Shown: one piece after another, positions 35,564-44,214 of the stretch
How positions within the stretch are numbered: position 1 is the first letter of the stretch
How the letters are laid out: the number at the start of each line of letters is the position of its first letter
Assembly (NCBI GenBank): GCA_964525495.1
Contig: CAZGHS010000008.1
Span: 1-63,491 of the forward strand
DNA length: 63,491 bases
Source of the DNA: CAZGHS01 sp964525495
GTDB taxonomy: Bacteria; Patescibacteriota; Microgenomatia; JALYQM01
Reading direction: 5' to 3'
Notes under the pieces: generated by a model
What the model saw: the letters and a program-made list of their open reading frames with translations, nothing else
Databases searched by the model: none
Told to the model about the DNA's origin: nothing
Position numbers and translations under genes: made by a program

Positions 35564-36922
35564 ATGAAAAAAACATCTGCCCTAGATTCCAGAAGCAGTA
35601 AATGGCTTCCACACATTATTATTGTTGTAGTTGCAATTACGCTCGTAGCTGCACTATCCGGATATCGAAATAATGTCGATCCACGAGCAGCTGATCAATC
35701 CGCTGCCGCTACCCCAAATCCAACAGTGGGATTTGATCCCTACGGAACGTTCGAGCAAATGACTGTATTCGAGGAGCAGTCGATATACTACGCTCGCTTA
35801 AAAGGATGGGTGGTTAGTCAAGAAAGTTACCCTGCAATCTACTCAGAGATCGACGGTGATTTATCGCTAGACTATGCCTGGACTACTGCTTCTCGAGATC
35901 GGCCTGATATCGATGCGCTATATGGGGTGAAAGGCGCAAGAGGATTTAACAGCATAATTCGGTTGGGTCCTGAGAAGTGGAATTCACAAGTGCACCTCTA
36001 CGTCGAAGGTAGGTATCCAAGACCACCAAACTTGTTAGACGGTGGACCAAAATCTGTGTCAGTTCGCCCTCCAAAAGGAAACCTCACTGTTGTAGCTGCG
36101 GGTAATCCAGCTCAAAATGTATACCCTCAGTTTCAGTTGTTCGTTAAAGACGTCGCCGTTGGCAGTCCAATCACTGTAACAAACCAGTTGAAGTCATACC
36201 AAGTAGAGCTCGCAGAAAATTCCATACAAGATCTTAAAATAAAATATACTAATGATTTAAGCACTGTAATTAACGGTCAGAGAGTTGATCGCGATCTACG
36301 AATTGAAAAAATTACATACAGAGGTGAGACCTATCAGTCGAGCGCAGCTGATACTTATTCAACGGGAACTATATCAAACGGAAAATGTGGAACTCCTGGA
36401 TTCTATAAATCTCAATGGCTACATTGCAATGGGTACTTCCAGTTCCAGATGTATCCCAACATGGTTCCGACTCCTGTCAGCTCTGCAACCCCGGCGCCAG
36501 TAACTCCAGCTCCTACAACAGCAACACCATCCTTAGGGTTTATTCAGGCGGAGGCTTTCACTTCAAACACAGGAATAGAGACAGTTGGAGGTATCCGTGG
36601 TGTTGAAAACAAAGGAACCTACATTGCAAGATTCGATAAAGGTGACGCAGTAGGATATGGTTCTGTCTCACTTACAGGAAAAACCGCAGTAACTCTCAAT
36701 GCTTCATCAAGAGGTAGTAACGGAACTATCGATGTTCGGATAGGATCTAGCACTGGAACAATAGTCGCATCGTTTAAGTTTCCTAAGGCAATTGGTTCCA
36801 CCGGCAATTTTGTAAAACTAACCCCGGCAACGCTCCCTGCTTTAAGCGGAAAACAATCAGTTTACTTAACCGGCAGAGATACATACGGCATAGCTGATAT
36901 CGATTATATTGAGTTCCAATAA
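35564..36922 (+). CDS. Membrane-anchored protein with CBM60-like and CBM6-like domains
   Basis: 452 residues from the ATG at 35564; an earlier in-frame ATG would overlap the sortase gene. N-terminal signal anchor (HIIIVVVAITLVAAL). A domain at ~60-165 (YYARLKGWVV..., RPDIDALYG, RGFNSIIRLGP) resembles a beta-sandwich common in secreted proteins. Then a CBM60/xylan-binding-like domain (~170-265: FQLFVKDVAVGSPITV, VDRDLRIEKITYRGE), a Thr/Pro linker, and a C-terminal CBM6-like module (~325-452: IQAEAFTSNTGIETVGG, YGIADIDYIEF). Probably binds extracellular polysaccharide. No catalytic domain seen. Confidence 0.85.
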   Translation: MKKTSALDSRSSKWLPHIIIVVVAITLVAALSGYRNNVDPRAADQSAAATPNPTVGFDPYGTFEQMTVFEEQSIYYARLKGWVVSQESYPAIYSEIDGDLSLDYAWTTASRDRPDIDALYGVKGARGFNSIIRLGPEKWNSQVHLYVEGRYPRPPNLLDGGPKSVSVRPPKGNLTVVAAGNPAQNVYPQFQLFVKDVAVGSPITVTNQLKSYQVELAENSIQDLKIKYTNDLSTVINGQRVDRDLRIEKITYRGETYQSSAADTYSTGTISNGKCGTPGFYKSQWLHCNGYFQFQMYPNMVPTPVSSATPAPVTPAPTTATPSLGFIQAEAFTSNTGIETVGGIRGVENKGTYIARFDKGDAVGYGSVSLTGKTAVTLNASSRGSNGTIDVRIGSSTGTIVASFKFPKAIGSTGNFVKLTPATLPALSGKQSVYLTGRDTYGIADIDYIEFQ

Positions 36923-36943
36923 AATAATTTGGACAAGTTAACA

Positions 36944-36976
36944 AGAGGATCTTTATATATAATAAGGGTCCTTTTG
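36944..36976 (+). terminator. Intrinsic terminator of the CBM-protein gene
   Basis: AGGATC (36946-36951) pairs with GGTCCT (36967-36972, one G-T pair), followed by TTTT. Confidence 0.6.
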
Positions 36977-36999
36977 ATTATAAACCACGAATAAAAATG

Positions 37000-38097
37000 C
37001 TAAAGTATCTGGACATTTCCAGTCTCGACCCGTATTAGCTGATCAAACTTAAATTCTTCTTCCTTAAAGAAATTCTCCTCAGTTCCTGTGACAAAAGTCT
37101 GATACCCCACACACAGTGCAGCGATCTCATTACGATGCTTCACATCAAACTCAGAGAAAATATCGTCCAAGAGCAATACAGGCTTCATCGCACGCACTTC
37201 CTCAATATACTGCACATGTGCTTTCTTAAACGCAAACAAAGCAGCTCGCTGCTCTCCCCGTGAACCAAACCGCCCTATATCCCTATTGTCCAACATAAAC
37301 ACATAATCATCTTTATGAGGACCATATTGCGATGTCGCACTCATAATCTCTTTTTGTAAATTCCCCTCAAGTCGTGCACGATACGCTACTTCAATTCGCT
37401 GCAAAAACAATTCCTTCTCATCACACTGCTCGCACACAATATGCGGCTTATACTCGACTGCAAATTGATCCAACCGCTCAAGAATATATCGAAAAAATCC
37501 ATACCGATAGGTATAAATCTCGCAACCAAGTCGCACCATCGAGTCCGTCCAATACTCCAGCTGATTCTCCCGTGCATGCCCCTCACGTATTTGATCAAGC
37601 AACCTATTCCTCGCAGTAATAATCTTCCCATACTGCGCCACAACTCGACGATAGTACGGAAACACCTCGCTCACGCACACATCAAGCAACGCCCGCCGAG
37701 ACGACGGCGTACCATTCACAATCTGAATATCCTCAGGATGAAACAAGACCACTGGCAAATACGATGTAAACGTCTCTTTTTTACGCGATATATCATTCAC
37801 TAAATATTTCTTCTTCACACGATGTCCATACTCCTGTCGCTCTACCAGAAGCGCCAGAGACACCATATCTTCACCAATCTTCCCGTCCACCCGACAAAAG
37901 TCCGCATCAAAACGAACCAAATCAATATCTCCATCCCCGCGCCAACTACCTCCCGTCGACAATAAATAAATAGACTCGATCAAGTTAGTCTTGCCTTGAC
38001 CGTTATCTCCTATCAAACCTACAGAATGTCCCTCAAAAGTGAGCGAACAATCTATTAAATTACGATAGTTTCGTAAAGAAAGCGAATGTACCTTCAT
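37000..38097 (-). CDS. recF: Recombination protein RecF
   Basis: SMC-like ATPase that loads RecA at gaps with RecO/RecR. 365 residues: SLRNYRNLIDCSLTFEG at the N-terminus, Walker A GDNGQGKTNLIE (~35), FHPEDIQIVNG, the ABC signature region SRGEQRAALFAFKKA (~280) and Walker B MKPVLLLDDIFSEFD (~312). It overlaps the upstream MFS gene by 4 nt, so the two are co-translated. Confidence 0.94.
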   Translation of the reverse strand: MKVHSLSLRNYRNLIDCSLTFEGHSVGLIGDNGQGKTNLIESIYLLSTGGSWRGDGDIDLVRFDADFCRVDGKIGEDMVSLALLVERQEYGHRVKKKYLVNDISRKKETFTSYLPVVLFHPEDIQIVNGTPSSRRALLDVCVSEVFPYYRRVVAQYGKIITARNRLLDQIREGHARENQLEYWTDSMVRLGCEIYTYRYGFFRYILERLDQFAVEYKPHIVCEQCDEKELFLQRIEVAYRARLEGNLQKEIMSATSQYGPHKDDYVFMLDNRDIGRFGSRGEQRAALFAFKKAHVQYIEEVRAMKPVLLLDDIFSEFDVKHRNEIAALCVGYQTFVTGTEENFFKEEEFKFDQLIRVETGNVQIL

Positions 38098-39428
38098 CGT
38101 TTAAAGTGGAGCATTTCAGTCACAACCCGTCGAGATACAAGTCCGAGGCCGAGCACCAATATAACCAAAGAAATAAAAGTAAGAATAGATACTGTACCAA
38201 ACACATCAGCTAAAGATCCAATAATGATCACCGGCACAGTAGCAATAGAATACATAAACATATTCAAAACGCCAAACACCCGACCGCGGATCTCCTCATC
38301 TGTATTCTCCTGCAGCACGGTCTGAGCTGGCACCACAATCGATACGTTAAAAAATCCAAGGAAGTATGAGAAAAAGCTAAGTAATCCAGACAACCCAATT
38401 ACATGTTCTAATGGCCGTCTCAAGCGTGGTGGCATATCCAATGCCTGGAAAGCCAGAAAATTAGAAATGATCGGAGCAAAGGCAAATAACAATAGCATTA
38501 CACTCACGCCAATAATCGAAACTTCAACCAAACGTCGTCGCGAGAACTGCCTTCCATATGATCCGTTGAAAAACGCGCCTGTTATTAATCCCAAACCAAG
38601 CGGCAACATAATAATATAGCTCGCATTAGTTGCAGGAATTTGCAAGACTTTATCAATATATTCCGGGATGAGCACTGACAACGTACTCACAAACGCCTGC
38701 ACAGAAGTCAGAAGCAATATTGAAACGAGCAGGATCCGCTTCTGCAAAATATACTGCACACCTTCCCGAATCGCCAACCAGGCATGAGTAACAGACTGCG
38801 ACACATGCCGCACTACTCCCAGCTCAGATGCAATCTGCTTATCCGAAGGAAATCGCCAAAACCATAAACTTGCAACAGTAGTAATAACACCCGCCACCAC
38901 AAACGGCATCGTATAACTTCCACTTAAATTAATAATTGGACCGGCCAGAGTATAGCCTAATATCAACGATGCATAGATTGTTAGCGAAAAAAGCGAATTA
39001 GCTTGAACGAGTTGTTCGCGTGGAACAATAGTCGGAATCGTAGCTGCTTCAGCAGGCAGAAAAAATTGACTTACGATACTCACCACAAAAGCCAGCAAAA
39101 AAATCAACGCAATCGAATTCCCAATAAACAGAAAGCAGAAAAACAATACAGCCAAAGCAACATCAGTGATCTGAATAATCCTCTTTCGATTAATCCGATC
39201 CGCCACTACTCCGGCATACATACCCAGCAAAACGGGCGGTAAGGCAATAAAAAACAACAGCAAGGAAACCGTTGTATTATGTTTTGTTAAATCATAAACC
39301 CACAAAATAAAGGTGAAATTAATCAACGCATACGAAAACTGTAAGCAGAATTGATTAAACCACAAAATTAAAAATGCTCTATTTCTAAATAAAGCATGAA
39401 ATGAAGAAACATCTCGTTCGGGCAACAT
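38094..39428 (-). CDS. MFS transporter (drug-efflux type)
   Basis: 444 residues with about twelve hydrophobic segments. N-terminal FRNRAFLILWFNQFCLQFSYALINFTFILWVYDLT and the loop GVVADRINRKRIIQITD (MFS motif A) match macrolide-efflux-like MFS permeases. The substrate is unknown. Overlaps recF by 4 nt; the GT2 gene lies 3 nt upstream. Confidence 0.88.
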   Translation of the reverse strand: MLPERDVSSFHALFRNRAFLILWFNQFCLQFSYALINFTFILWVYDLTKHNTTVSLLLFFIALPPVLLGMYAGVVADRINRKRIIQITDVALAVLFFCFLFIGNSIALIFLLAFVVSIVSQFFLPAEAATIPTIVPREQLVQANSLFSLTIYASLILGYTLAGPIINLSGSYTMPFVVAGVITTVASLWFWRFPSDKQIASELGVVRHVSQSVTHAWLAIREGVQYILQKRILLVSILLLTSVQAFVSTLSVLIPEYIDKVLQIPATNASYIIMLPLGLGLITGAFFNGSYGRQFSRRRLVEVSIIGVSVMLLLFAFAPIISNFLAFQALDMPPRLRRPLEHVIGLSGLLSFFSYFLGFFNVSIVVPAQTVLQENTDEEIRGRVFGVLNMFMYSIATVPVIIIGSLADVFGTVSILTFISLVILVLGLGLVSRRVVTEMLHFKR

Positions 39429-39431
39429 AAA

Positions 39432-40217
39432 TTATTTAAAAAACATCTTATCTAAAATCTGTTTCAATAAACTAGTCTTTTCTTTCTCTACCTCGTCCCA
39501 TTCACCCATTTTATACTCAACGTCAACTTTTGCAAACGAACCACGGCGATGCGCTTGCCATGCGATTAACATCAGTTTTACCAAATACCCAACATGCCCC
39601 TCTGTCTTCAGACGGCGAACATCAGTAAAATATTTAGGCTTTTTCAATACAACAAACTTCCCACCCGCATTCACACATCGCTTAACCAAATCATTATCCT
39701 CGGCAACTTTAATCAACTCATCAAAACCTTTAACTTTTTCAAACATCGACCGGCGCACATACATATTCATACCAGTCGCAAATGGCCAGGCAAATCTCGA
39801 AAGATCGATCACCATATTGCCTCCCAACCAGAATAACCAATCCAAAGGATTGCGACTATCTGGCCAAATATACGCTGTGGCAATATCACCTTGGGCCTTC
39901 GTCACTTCTTCTTTAAAATCCTTAATATAATCTTCATGCAATCGACTATCCGCATCTAGAAACAAAAGATGCTCTGATGTCGCATTCTGCGCTCCCAAAT
40001 TACGCTGGTGAGCCACTCCACGCTTATCGCTTACAACAACTTTCAGTTGAGGCAATCCCTTTTTATACGAATCAATTACTTCAATAGTCTTATCATCAGA
40101 CTTTCCGTCTATTACGAACAATTCAAAATCCTGATCAGATTGGATCTGCAACGTCTTCAACAGTTTTCCGATATAATGCTCTTCATTCAAACACGGAATA
40201 ATTACCGAAAAATGCAT
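39432..40217 (-). CDS. Glycosyltransferase family 2, copy A
   Basis: 261 residues, GT-A fold. FSVIIPCLNEEHYIGKLL and FVIDGKSDDKT give the nucleotide-binding part; LLFLDADSRL carries the DxD-type metal site; an acidic AEDNDLVKR follows. No C-terminal membrane helices, so probably peripheral. Paralogue of the next gene; the two lie 7 nt apart. Confidence 0.88.
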   Translation of the reverse strand: MHFSVIIPCLNEEHYIGKLLKTLQIQSDQDFELFVIDGKSDDKTIEVIDSYKKGLPQLKVVVSDKRGVAHQRNLGAQNATSEHLLFLDADSRLHEDYIKDFKEEVTKAQGDIATAYIWPDSRNPLDWLFWLGGNMVIDLSRFAWPFATGMNMYVRRSMFEKVKGFDELIKVAEDNDLVKRCVNAGGKFVVLKKPKYFTDVRRLKTEGHVGYLVKLMLIAWQAHRRGSFAKVDVEYKMGEWDEVEKEKTSLLKQILDKMFFK

Positions 40218-40224
40218 ATACTCC

Positions 40225-41058
40225 TTATTTATCTAAATTCATTGCTCGTAATAATTTATCCCACATTTCTTCTTTTTCTTTCTCGTTCGTCTTAAATTTC
40301 ACTGACTCCGCTTCTTTCTTGAACTTACCAAAGTCATATTCGATACTATCGTGTAGCTCTTTATTATTCATCAAGCGATACACTTCCGACAGCACTGCCT
40401 TCTTATAATAATTCAACCGTCCCTCATCATTCAAGCGACGAACTGAGATATACACTTTTCCTTTTTTCAAAACCTTCAAAAGCAATCCACGCTCTGCAGC
40501 CCGATTCACATAATCATAGTCTTCACTACGCGCCAAATTCTCATCAAAGCCACCCAGTATTCCATGAGCATTCTTTGTACTAAAAATACACACACCCATC
40601 GACACGGGTTCAATATACTGTTGTACTTTTACATACAAATTCCCCATGAAATACAAAAGCTTATCATCCATCCGATGAGTCAAAGGCTCAAACTCGACAG
40701 TCGCGAGTTCCAAATGTTTTTTTTCAATTTCAGCCAGTGTATTATCTAGAAAAGAAGGCCTCACTTGCACATCCGCATCCAAAAAAAGCAGTCGGTCATA
40801 CTTGGCAAGTTCAGCACCATAATTGCGCTGGCGTGACACGCCCTTAGTCGGACTTACAACAAATCGTAAACGGGATTTAAGCATGGGGTGGGAGCTGACA
40901 GCACGCTCCACAGATCCCTTGGTATCATCCTCAGAACCTGCATCCACAACAATAATTTCAAATTGAGAATACGTCTGTTTGGCCAGCGATCCAAGCAATT
41001 TGCCTATGTAGTGCTCTTCGTTTAGGCACGGAATTATGATCGAGACATGCTCTGCCAT
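40225..41058 (-). CDS. Glycosyltransferase family 2, copy B
   Basis: 277 residues from the ATG at 41058, with a TATACT box 9 nt upstream. Shares SIIIPCLNEEHYIGKLL with copy A, then VVDAGSEDDT and LLFLDADVQV. The closing helical region is charged (KEAESVKFKTNEKEKEE). Heads the run GT2-GT2-MFS-recF on the minus strand. Copies A and B probably arose by tandem duplication. Confidence 0.88.
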   Translation of the reverse strand: MAEHVSIIIPCLNEEHYIGKLLGSLAKQTYSQFEIIVVDAGSEDDTKGSVERAVSSHPMLKSRLRFVVSPTKGVSRQRNYGAELAKYDRLLFLDADVQVRPSFLDNTLAEIEKKHLELATVEFEPLTHRMDDKLLYFMGNLYVKVQQYIEPVSMGVCIFSTKNAHGILGGFDENLARSEDYDYVNRAAERGLLLKVLKKGKVYISVRRLNDEGRLNYYKKAVLSEVYRLMNNKELHDSIEYDFGKFKKEAESVKFKTNEKEKEEMWDKLLRAMNLDK

Positions 41059-41067
41059 ATATCGCTC

Positions 41068-41073
41068 AGTATA
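41068..41073 (-). promoter_or_regulatory. -10 box of GT2 copy B (leaderless)
   Basis: TATACT on the minus strand, 9 nt before the ATG at 41058; its upstream side is the left edge of the structured repeat copy 2. Confidence 0.5.
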
Positions 41074-41088
41074 GCACAAAAGAGGTCA

Positions 41089-41197
41089 GACCTACTTTGT
41101 ATGTTTTAAAGTCGACCTTCTGAGCCATACAATAGATGGCGAAGAGAGCAACTACGCGAAGCGCTTGCGTGTCGACGTAAAATATACAAGGTAGGTC
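41089..41197 (+). repeat. Structured intergenic repeat, copy 2
   Basis: 109 bp between the divergent GT2 and mutM genes. Left arm begins GACCTACTTTGTATGTTTTA and ends GTCGAC; right arm runs GTCGACGTAAAATATACAAG and ends GTAGGTC, giving a nearly continuous 27-bp stem. It encloses hairpins GCCAT/ATGGC (loop ACAATAG) and ACGC/GCGT. Same orientation and conserved blocks as copy 1 at 7122-7250, while the arms differ in compensating ways. Confidence 0.8.
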
Positions 41198-41204
41198 ACC
41201 CATA

Positions 41205-41213
41205 TGATATAAC
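41205..41213 (+). promoter_or_regulatory. Extended -10 of mutM (leaderless)
   Basis: TGATATAAC, with TATAAC at 41208-41213 and the ATG 6 nt later at 41220. No -35 is evident; it begins 8 bp after the repeat ends. Confidence 0.6.
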
Positions 41214-41219
41214 TTTTCT

Positions 41220-42086
41220 ATGCCAGAACTTCCCGAAGTAGAAACCATCAGACTTGGACTCCAACGAGCTGCACTAAATCAGCAGATTAAGTCTATTCAA
41301 ATACTCTTACCAAAGATGTTCTCAGGAGATCCAGCATTAATAAAAAATACTCACATCACCAATACAGATAGGCGTGGCAAACTCCTCATAATCAATCTGA
41401 CCAATCAAGATAAACAATTCCATCTCCTCATCCATCTCAAAATGACCGGCCAACTCATTTTCGAAAGCACATCGATTCCTGGTTTCGCCGGAGGCCATCC
41501 AATCCCTCCACTCAATACACCACTCCCCAACAAAAGCACTAAAGTAATAATAGACTTCCACTCTGGAGATAAGCTCTATTTCAACGACATTCGCACTTTC
41601 GGATATATGAAACTCATACACGCCCACAAATTAAAGGACGACAAATTCCTACAGCAAGTCGGCATCGAACCGCTCACTGCAGAGTTTACTTTAGAAAAGT
41701 TCCAACAATTACTAGCCAAACGACCCAAAGCCAATATTAAAGCATTTCTGCTCGATCAAACACACATCGCTGGACTCGGAAATATTTATACAGACGAAGC
41801 GCTCTTCCGAGCACGCGTGCTCCCATGGAGACTTGTAGGATCACTTACTACAGAAGAAATACCGTTACTCCATTCATCTATAAAGGCAGTGCTCCAGGCT
41901 GGTATAGAGCTCCACGGAGCCTCAAAAACCTCATATGTGAACATAGATGGCCAGAAAGGTACTTTTTTAGCTAAAGTAAATGTCTACCAGAGGCAAGGCT
42001 CCCCCTGTCTGATTTGCGGTCACCCAATCCAAAAAACCAAGTGGGCTGGTCGCGGCACACATTATTGTGTAAACTGTCAAAAATGA
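41220..42086 (+). CDS. mutM: Formamidopyrimidine-DNA glycosylase
   Basis: Removes oxidised purines such as 8-oxoguanine and cuts the abasic site. 288 residues. The catalytic N-terminus is intact (PELPEVETIRLGL: Pro2, Glu3). Lys near 60 (LLIHLKMTGQL), then the H2TH region (QTHIAGLGNIYTDEALFRA) and C-terminal zinc finger CLICG...CVNCQK. Confidence 0.96.
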   Translation: MPELPEVETIRLGLQRAALNQQIKSIQILLPKMFSGDPALIKNTHITNTDRRGKLLIINLTNQDKQFHLLIHLKMTGQLIFESTSIPGFAGGHPIPPLNTPLPNKSTKVIIDFHSGDKLYFNDIRTFGYMKLIHAHKLKDDKFLQQVGIEPLTAEFTLEKFQQLLAKRPKANIKAFLLDQTHIAGLGNIYTDEALFRARVLPWRLVGSLTTEEIPLLHSSIKAVLQAGIELHGASKTSYVNIDGQKGTFLAKVNVYQRQGSPCLICGHPIQKTKWAGRGTHYCVNCQK

Positions 42087-42095
42087 AAGGAATAT

Positions 42096-42359
42096 ATGAG
42101 TAATCAAGAAACTACATGGCAACTTAAAGACATTGTCAGAACAATGCTCCAGCAACCAACACAAAAAGAAGAACAACTATTTAGAAGACGCGGAATAAAA
42201 GATCCACAAGAAAAAATAGTATTACTAGCTCAACAAGTTTACAAAAAAGCTAAAATTGCAGGAAAAAACCTTGATTTACAAGGCATTCCGGAAGAGACAC
42301 TTATCGGACCACCACCAGGTGGAAGAAGAAACAGACGAAGAACAAATAACACTCAATAA
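42096..42359 (+). CDS. Small basic orphan, 87 aa
   Basis: No family is recognised. The helical first part (TWQLKDIVRTMLQQPTQKEEQLF) is followed by QEKIVLLAQQVYKKAKIAG and a Pro/Gly/Arg tail (GPPPGGRRNRRRTNN). GAAAGGA lies 6 nt before the ATG; the gene starts 9 nt after mutM, so it may be co-transcribed. Followed by a 17-bp imperfect inverted repeat shared with the convergent 97-aa gene. Confidence 0.7.
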   Translation: MSNQETTWQLKDIVRTMLQQPTQKEEQLFRRRGIKDPQEKIVLLAQQVYKKAKIAGKNLDLQGIPEETLIGPPPGGRRNRRRTNNTQ

Positions 42360-42368
42360 AACCAAAAA

Positions 42369-42438
42369 GGCACCGATCGGTAGTGTTATATAGAGCGTCA
42401 GCATAAAGCTAAACATCTCATCACTACCTCTCGGTGCC
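42369..42438. repeat. Inverted repeat between convergent small genes
   Basis: GGCACCGATCGGTAGTG (42369-42385) pairs with CACTACCTCTCGGTGCC (42422-42438) except for two central bases; the loop is 36 nt. It lies 9 nt after one stop codon and 17 nt after the other, so it could serve as a two-way 3' end structure. No T-run. Confidence 0.7.
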
Positions 42439-42455
42439 AATCTGTCAGTTACAAA

Positions 42456-42749
42456 TTAGGAGCGTACTCTAAGTATTTCCCTCAAAACATCTCTGATGTC
42501 CTCTCGAAGCTTTGGCTGGACGCCAGTAGGTTTATCATAAAACTCTTCCACCTGCGAATACCATCCGGCAGATCGAGCATCGCCTTCAGTACTATCGTAA
42601 AGCAAGACAGCGCTAATAACAGACAACGGCAGGCCTCCAGCACTCACCCGAGCATTAAGCGCTTTATAGACAGGACCTTCCGCCAGCGAAACTGACCTAC
42701 CCCGACGATTCCTTGAGTTCCGCGAACCATTGTCATCTCGCTTGGGCAT
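42456..42749 (-). CDS. Small orphan protein, 97 aa
   Basis: No family is recognised. Starts at the ATG at 42749, 5 nt after GGAGGA; longer in-frame starts lie upstream of that site. Basic N-terminus (PKRDDNGSRNSRNRRGR), a central hydrophobic stretch (LPLSVISAVLLYD), and a helical C-terminus (KLREDIRDVLREILRVRS). It has its own promoter in the rpsI downstream region. G+C-richer than the ribosomal genes beside it. Confidence 0.7.
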   Translation of the reverse strand: MPKRDDNGSRNSRNRRGRSVSLAEGPVYKALNARVSAGGLPLSVISAVLLYDSTEGDARSAGWYSQVEEFYDKPTGVQPKLREDIRDVLREILRVRS

Positions 42750-42849
42750 GACTTCCTCCATCATAATGGTAACGAACAGAAAACGAAATAAGAGTACCAC
42801 CACTCAAACCTCATACGAGATAAAAGCTTAGCTACGCTTAATAGGCGCA

Positions 42850-42878
42850 AGTATAGCAAAAATATGCAAAAACTGCAA
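42850..42878 (-). promoter_or_regulatory. Promoter of the 97-aa gene
   Basis: TTGCAG (42878-42873) and TATACT (42855-42850), 17-nt spacer, on the minus strand directly after rpsI. The leader is about 95 nt. Confidence 0.7.
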
Positions 42879-42900
42879 ACTATAGGATATTGTAAGATTC

Positions 42901-43302
42901 TTAACGCTTTGGAGAGCTCTTCTTAGCACGAGCCTTCTGCGCATTACCGTACTTACGGCTTTCCTTCATGCGTGGATCTCGTGTAAGTAATTTGTGCTTG
43001 CGTAATTGGGCTTTCAAACTCTCATCATACTTCATAAGAGCTCGAGCAATACCGTGTACAACAGCTTCAAGCTGTGACTCAGTACCACCACCATTTACCT
43101 TAACACTAGCCGAAAAACGAGCCAATGTATTAGTAAGCTTAAATGGTCGCAAATAAACCTGTTCTCGTACTTTACCACTGAAATACTGTTCGATTGGTTT
43201 ATCATTAACAGTCATTCCATCCTTACCAACCTGCAAACTTACGCGTGCTGTGGAAGTCTTTCGTCGACCTGTTGCATTAAAATATGTTTGTGCTTCTGCC
43301 AT
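42901..43302 (-). CDS. rpsI: Ribosomal protein uS9
   Basis: 30S protein whose basic C-terminal tail reaches the P-site tRNA. 133 residues; conserved FNATGRRKTSTARV and a lysine-rich end terminating in SPKR. CAGGAG lies 9 nt before the ATG. Last gene of the superoperon, 6 nt after rplM. Confidence 0.96.
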   Translation of the reverse strand: MAEAQTYFNATGRRKTSTARVSLQVGKDGMTVNDKPIEQYFSGKVREQVYLRPFKLTNTLARFSASVKVNGGGTESQLEAVVHGIARALMKYDESLKAQLRKHKLLTRDPRMKESRKYGNAQKARAKKSSPKR

Positions 43303-43308
43303 AAGTTA

Positions 43309-43749
43309 TTACTCCTGTGCTTTCTCTTTGTTACTAGCCAGCTTAGACTCGTAAGGATGAGTTGCATCTGAATATACATACAATTTCGTAAACATTGATG
43401 CTCCAAGCTTTGTCTTTGGAAGCATACCTTTGATAGCATGCTCAAGCACTCGGCGTGGATCTTTCTCTAACTGCTGTTCCAAAGTTCGTGTTCTCAAACC
43501 ACCTGGGTATCCGCTGTGGCGATAATAGATCTTCTGCTTTAACTTATTACCTGTAGTCTTAACCTTTGCAGCATTAATAACTACAACATAATCTCCGGTG
43601 TCCTGATGAGCGACAAAATATGGCTTGTGCTTACCGATCAAAAGTTTCGCAATCTGTGAAGAAATACGACCCAATGTTTGATCAGCAACATCTATAACAT
43701 GCCACTTTCTCTGTACCATACTTGGTTTAATTCGTGTTGAACTTTGCAT
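43309..43749 (-). CDS. rplM: Ribosomal protein uL13
   Basis: 50S assembly protein binding 23S rRNA. 146 residues; KWHVIDVADQTLGRISSQIA and GDYVVVINAAKVKTTGNK are typical, as is KGMLPKTKLG. Pairs with rpsI downstream, 12 nt from rplQ. Confidence 0.96.
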   Translation of the reverse strand: MQSSTRIKPSMVQRKWHVIDVADQTLGRISSQIAKLLIGKHKPYFVAHQDTGDYVVVINAAKVKTTGNKLKQKIYYRHSGYPGGLRTRTLEQQLEKDPRRVLEHAIKGMLPKTKLGASMFTKLYVYSDATHPYESKLASNKEKAQE

Positions 43750-43761
43750 ATCTAAATCCTT

Positions 43762-44196
43762 TTATTCAGCCTTTACTGCTTTCTTTCGTGTAGTTTTCTT
43801 CTCTTTTTTCTCTTCTTTAACTTCTACTTCAGGAACAACATCAAGCATCATACTAATCTTCATCATTCGTGAACTATCTCCAGCTCGAGGAGCAATGATA
43901 ATCTGAGTTGTTGAATACCCAGATGTTCGTGATCCAAACTTTGGAAGTAATTCATCAAACAATTTAATATGAACTTCTCGCTCAGTTAACATACTTGCAA
44001 CCATACGACGAGCTTGCAAATCATTCTTCTTTGCTCGTGTTACGATCTTATCAAACAATGACTTCAATGCCTTAGCTTTCGCTTCGGTTGTAACCATCTC
44101 GCCATGCTTAATATATGATGTAAGCAAGTTCTTCAACAAAGAATCTCTGTGATCCTTGTCTACATTAAATTTTGTTCCGCCAACTCTGTGTCTCAT
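43762..44196 (-). CDS. rplQ: Ribosomal protein bL17
   Basis: 50S protein near the exit tunnel. 144 residues against about 120 in many bacteria. The core (MRHRVGGTKFNVDKDHR, LLTSYIKHGEMVTT) is standard. The excess is a C-terminal Lys/Glu tail (EVEVKEEKKEKKTTRKK) that is probably disordered. Confidence 0.95.
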   Translation of the reverse strand: MRHRVGGTKFNVDKDHRDSLLKNLLTSYIKHGEMVTTEAKAKALKSLFDKIVTRAKKNDLQARRMVASMLTEREVHIKLFDELLPKFGSRTSGYSTTQIIIAPRAGDSSRMMKISMMLDVVPEVEVKEEKKEKKTTRKKAVKAE

Positions 44197-44214
44197 ACAT
44201 TGTTCCTATACTAA

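Noticed and set aside
34724..36922. CBM protein as a direct sortase substrate
   Set aside because: It ends in the CBM6-like domain without a sorting signal or C-terminal helix; it is anchored by its N-terminus.
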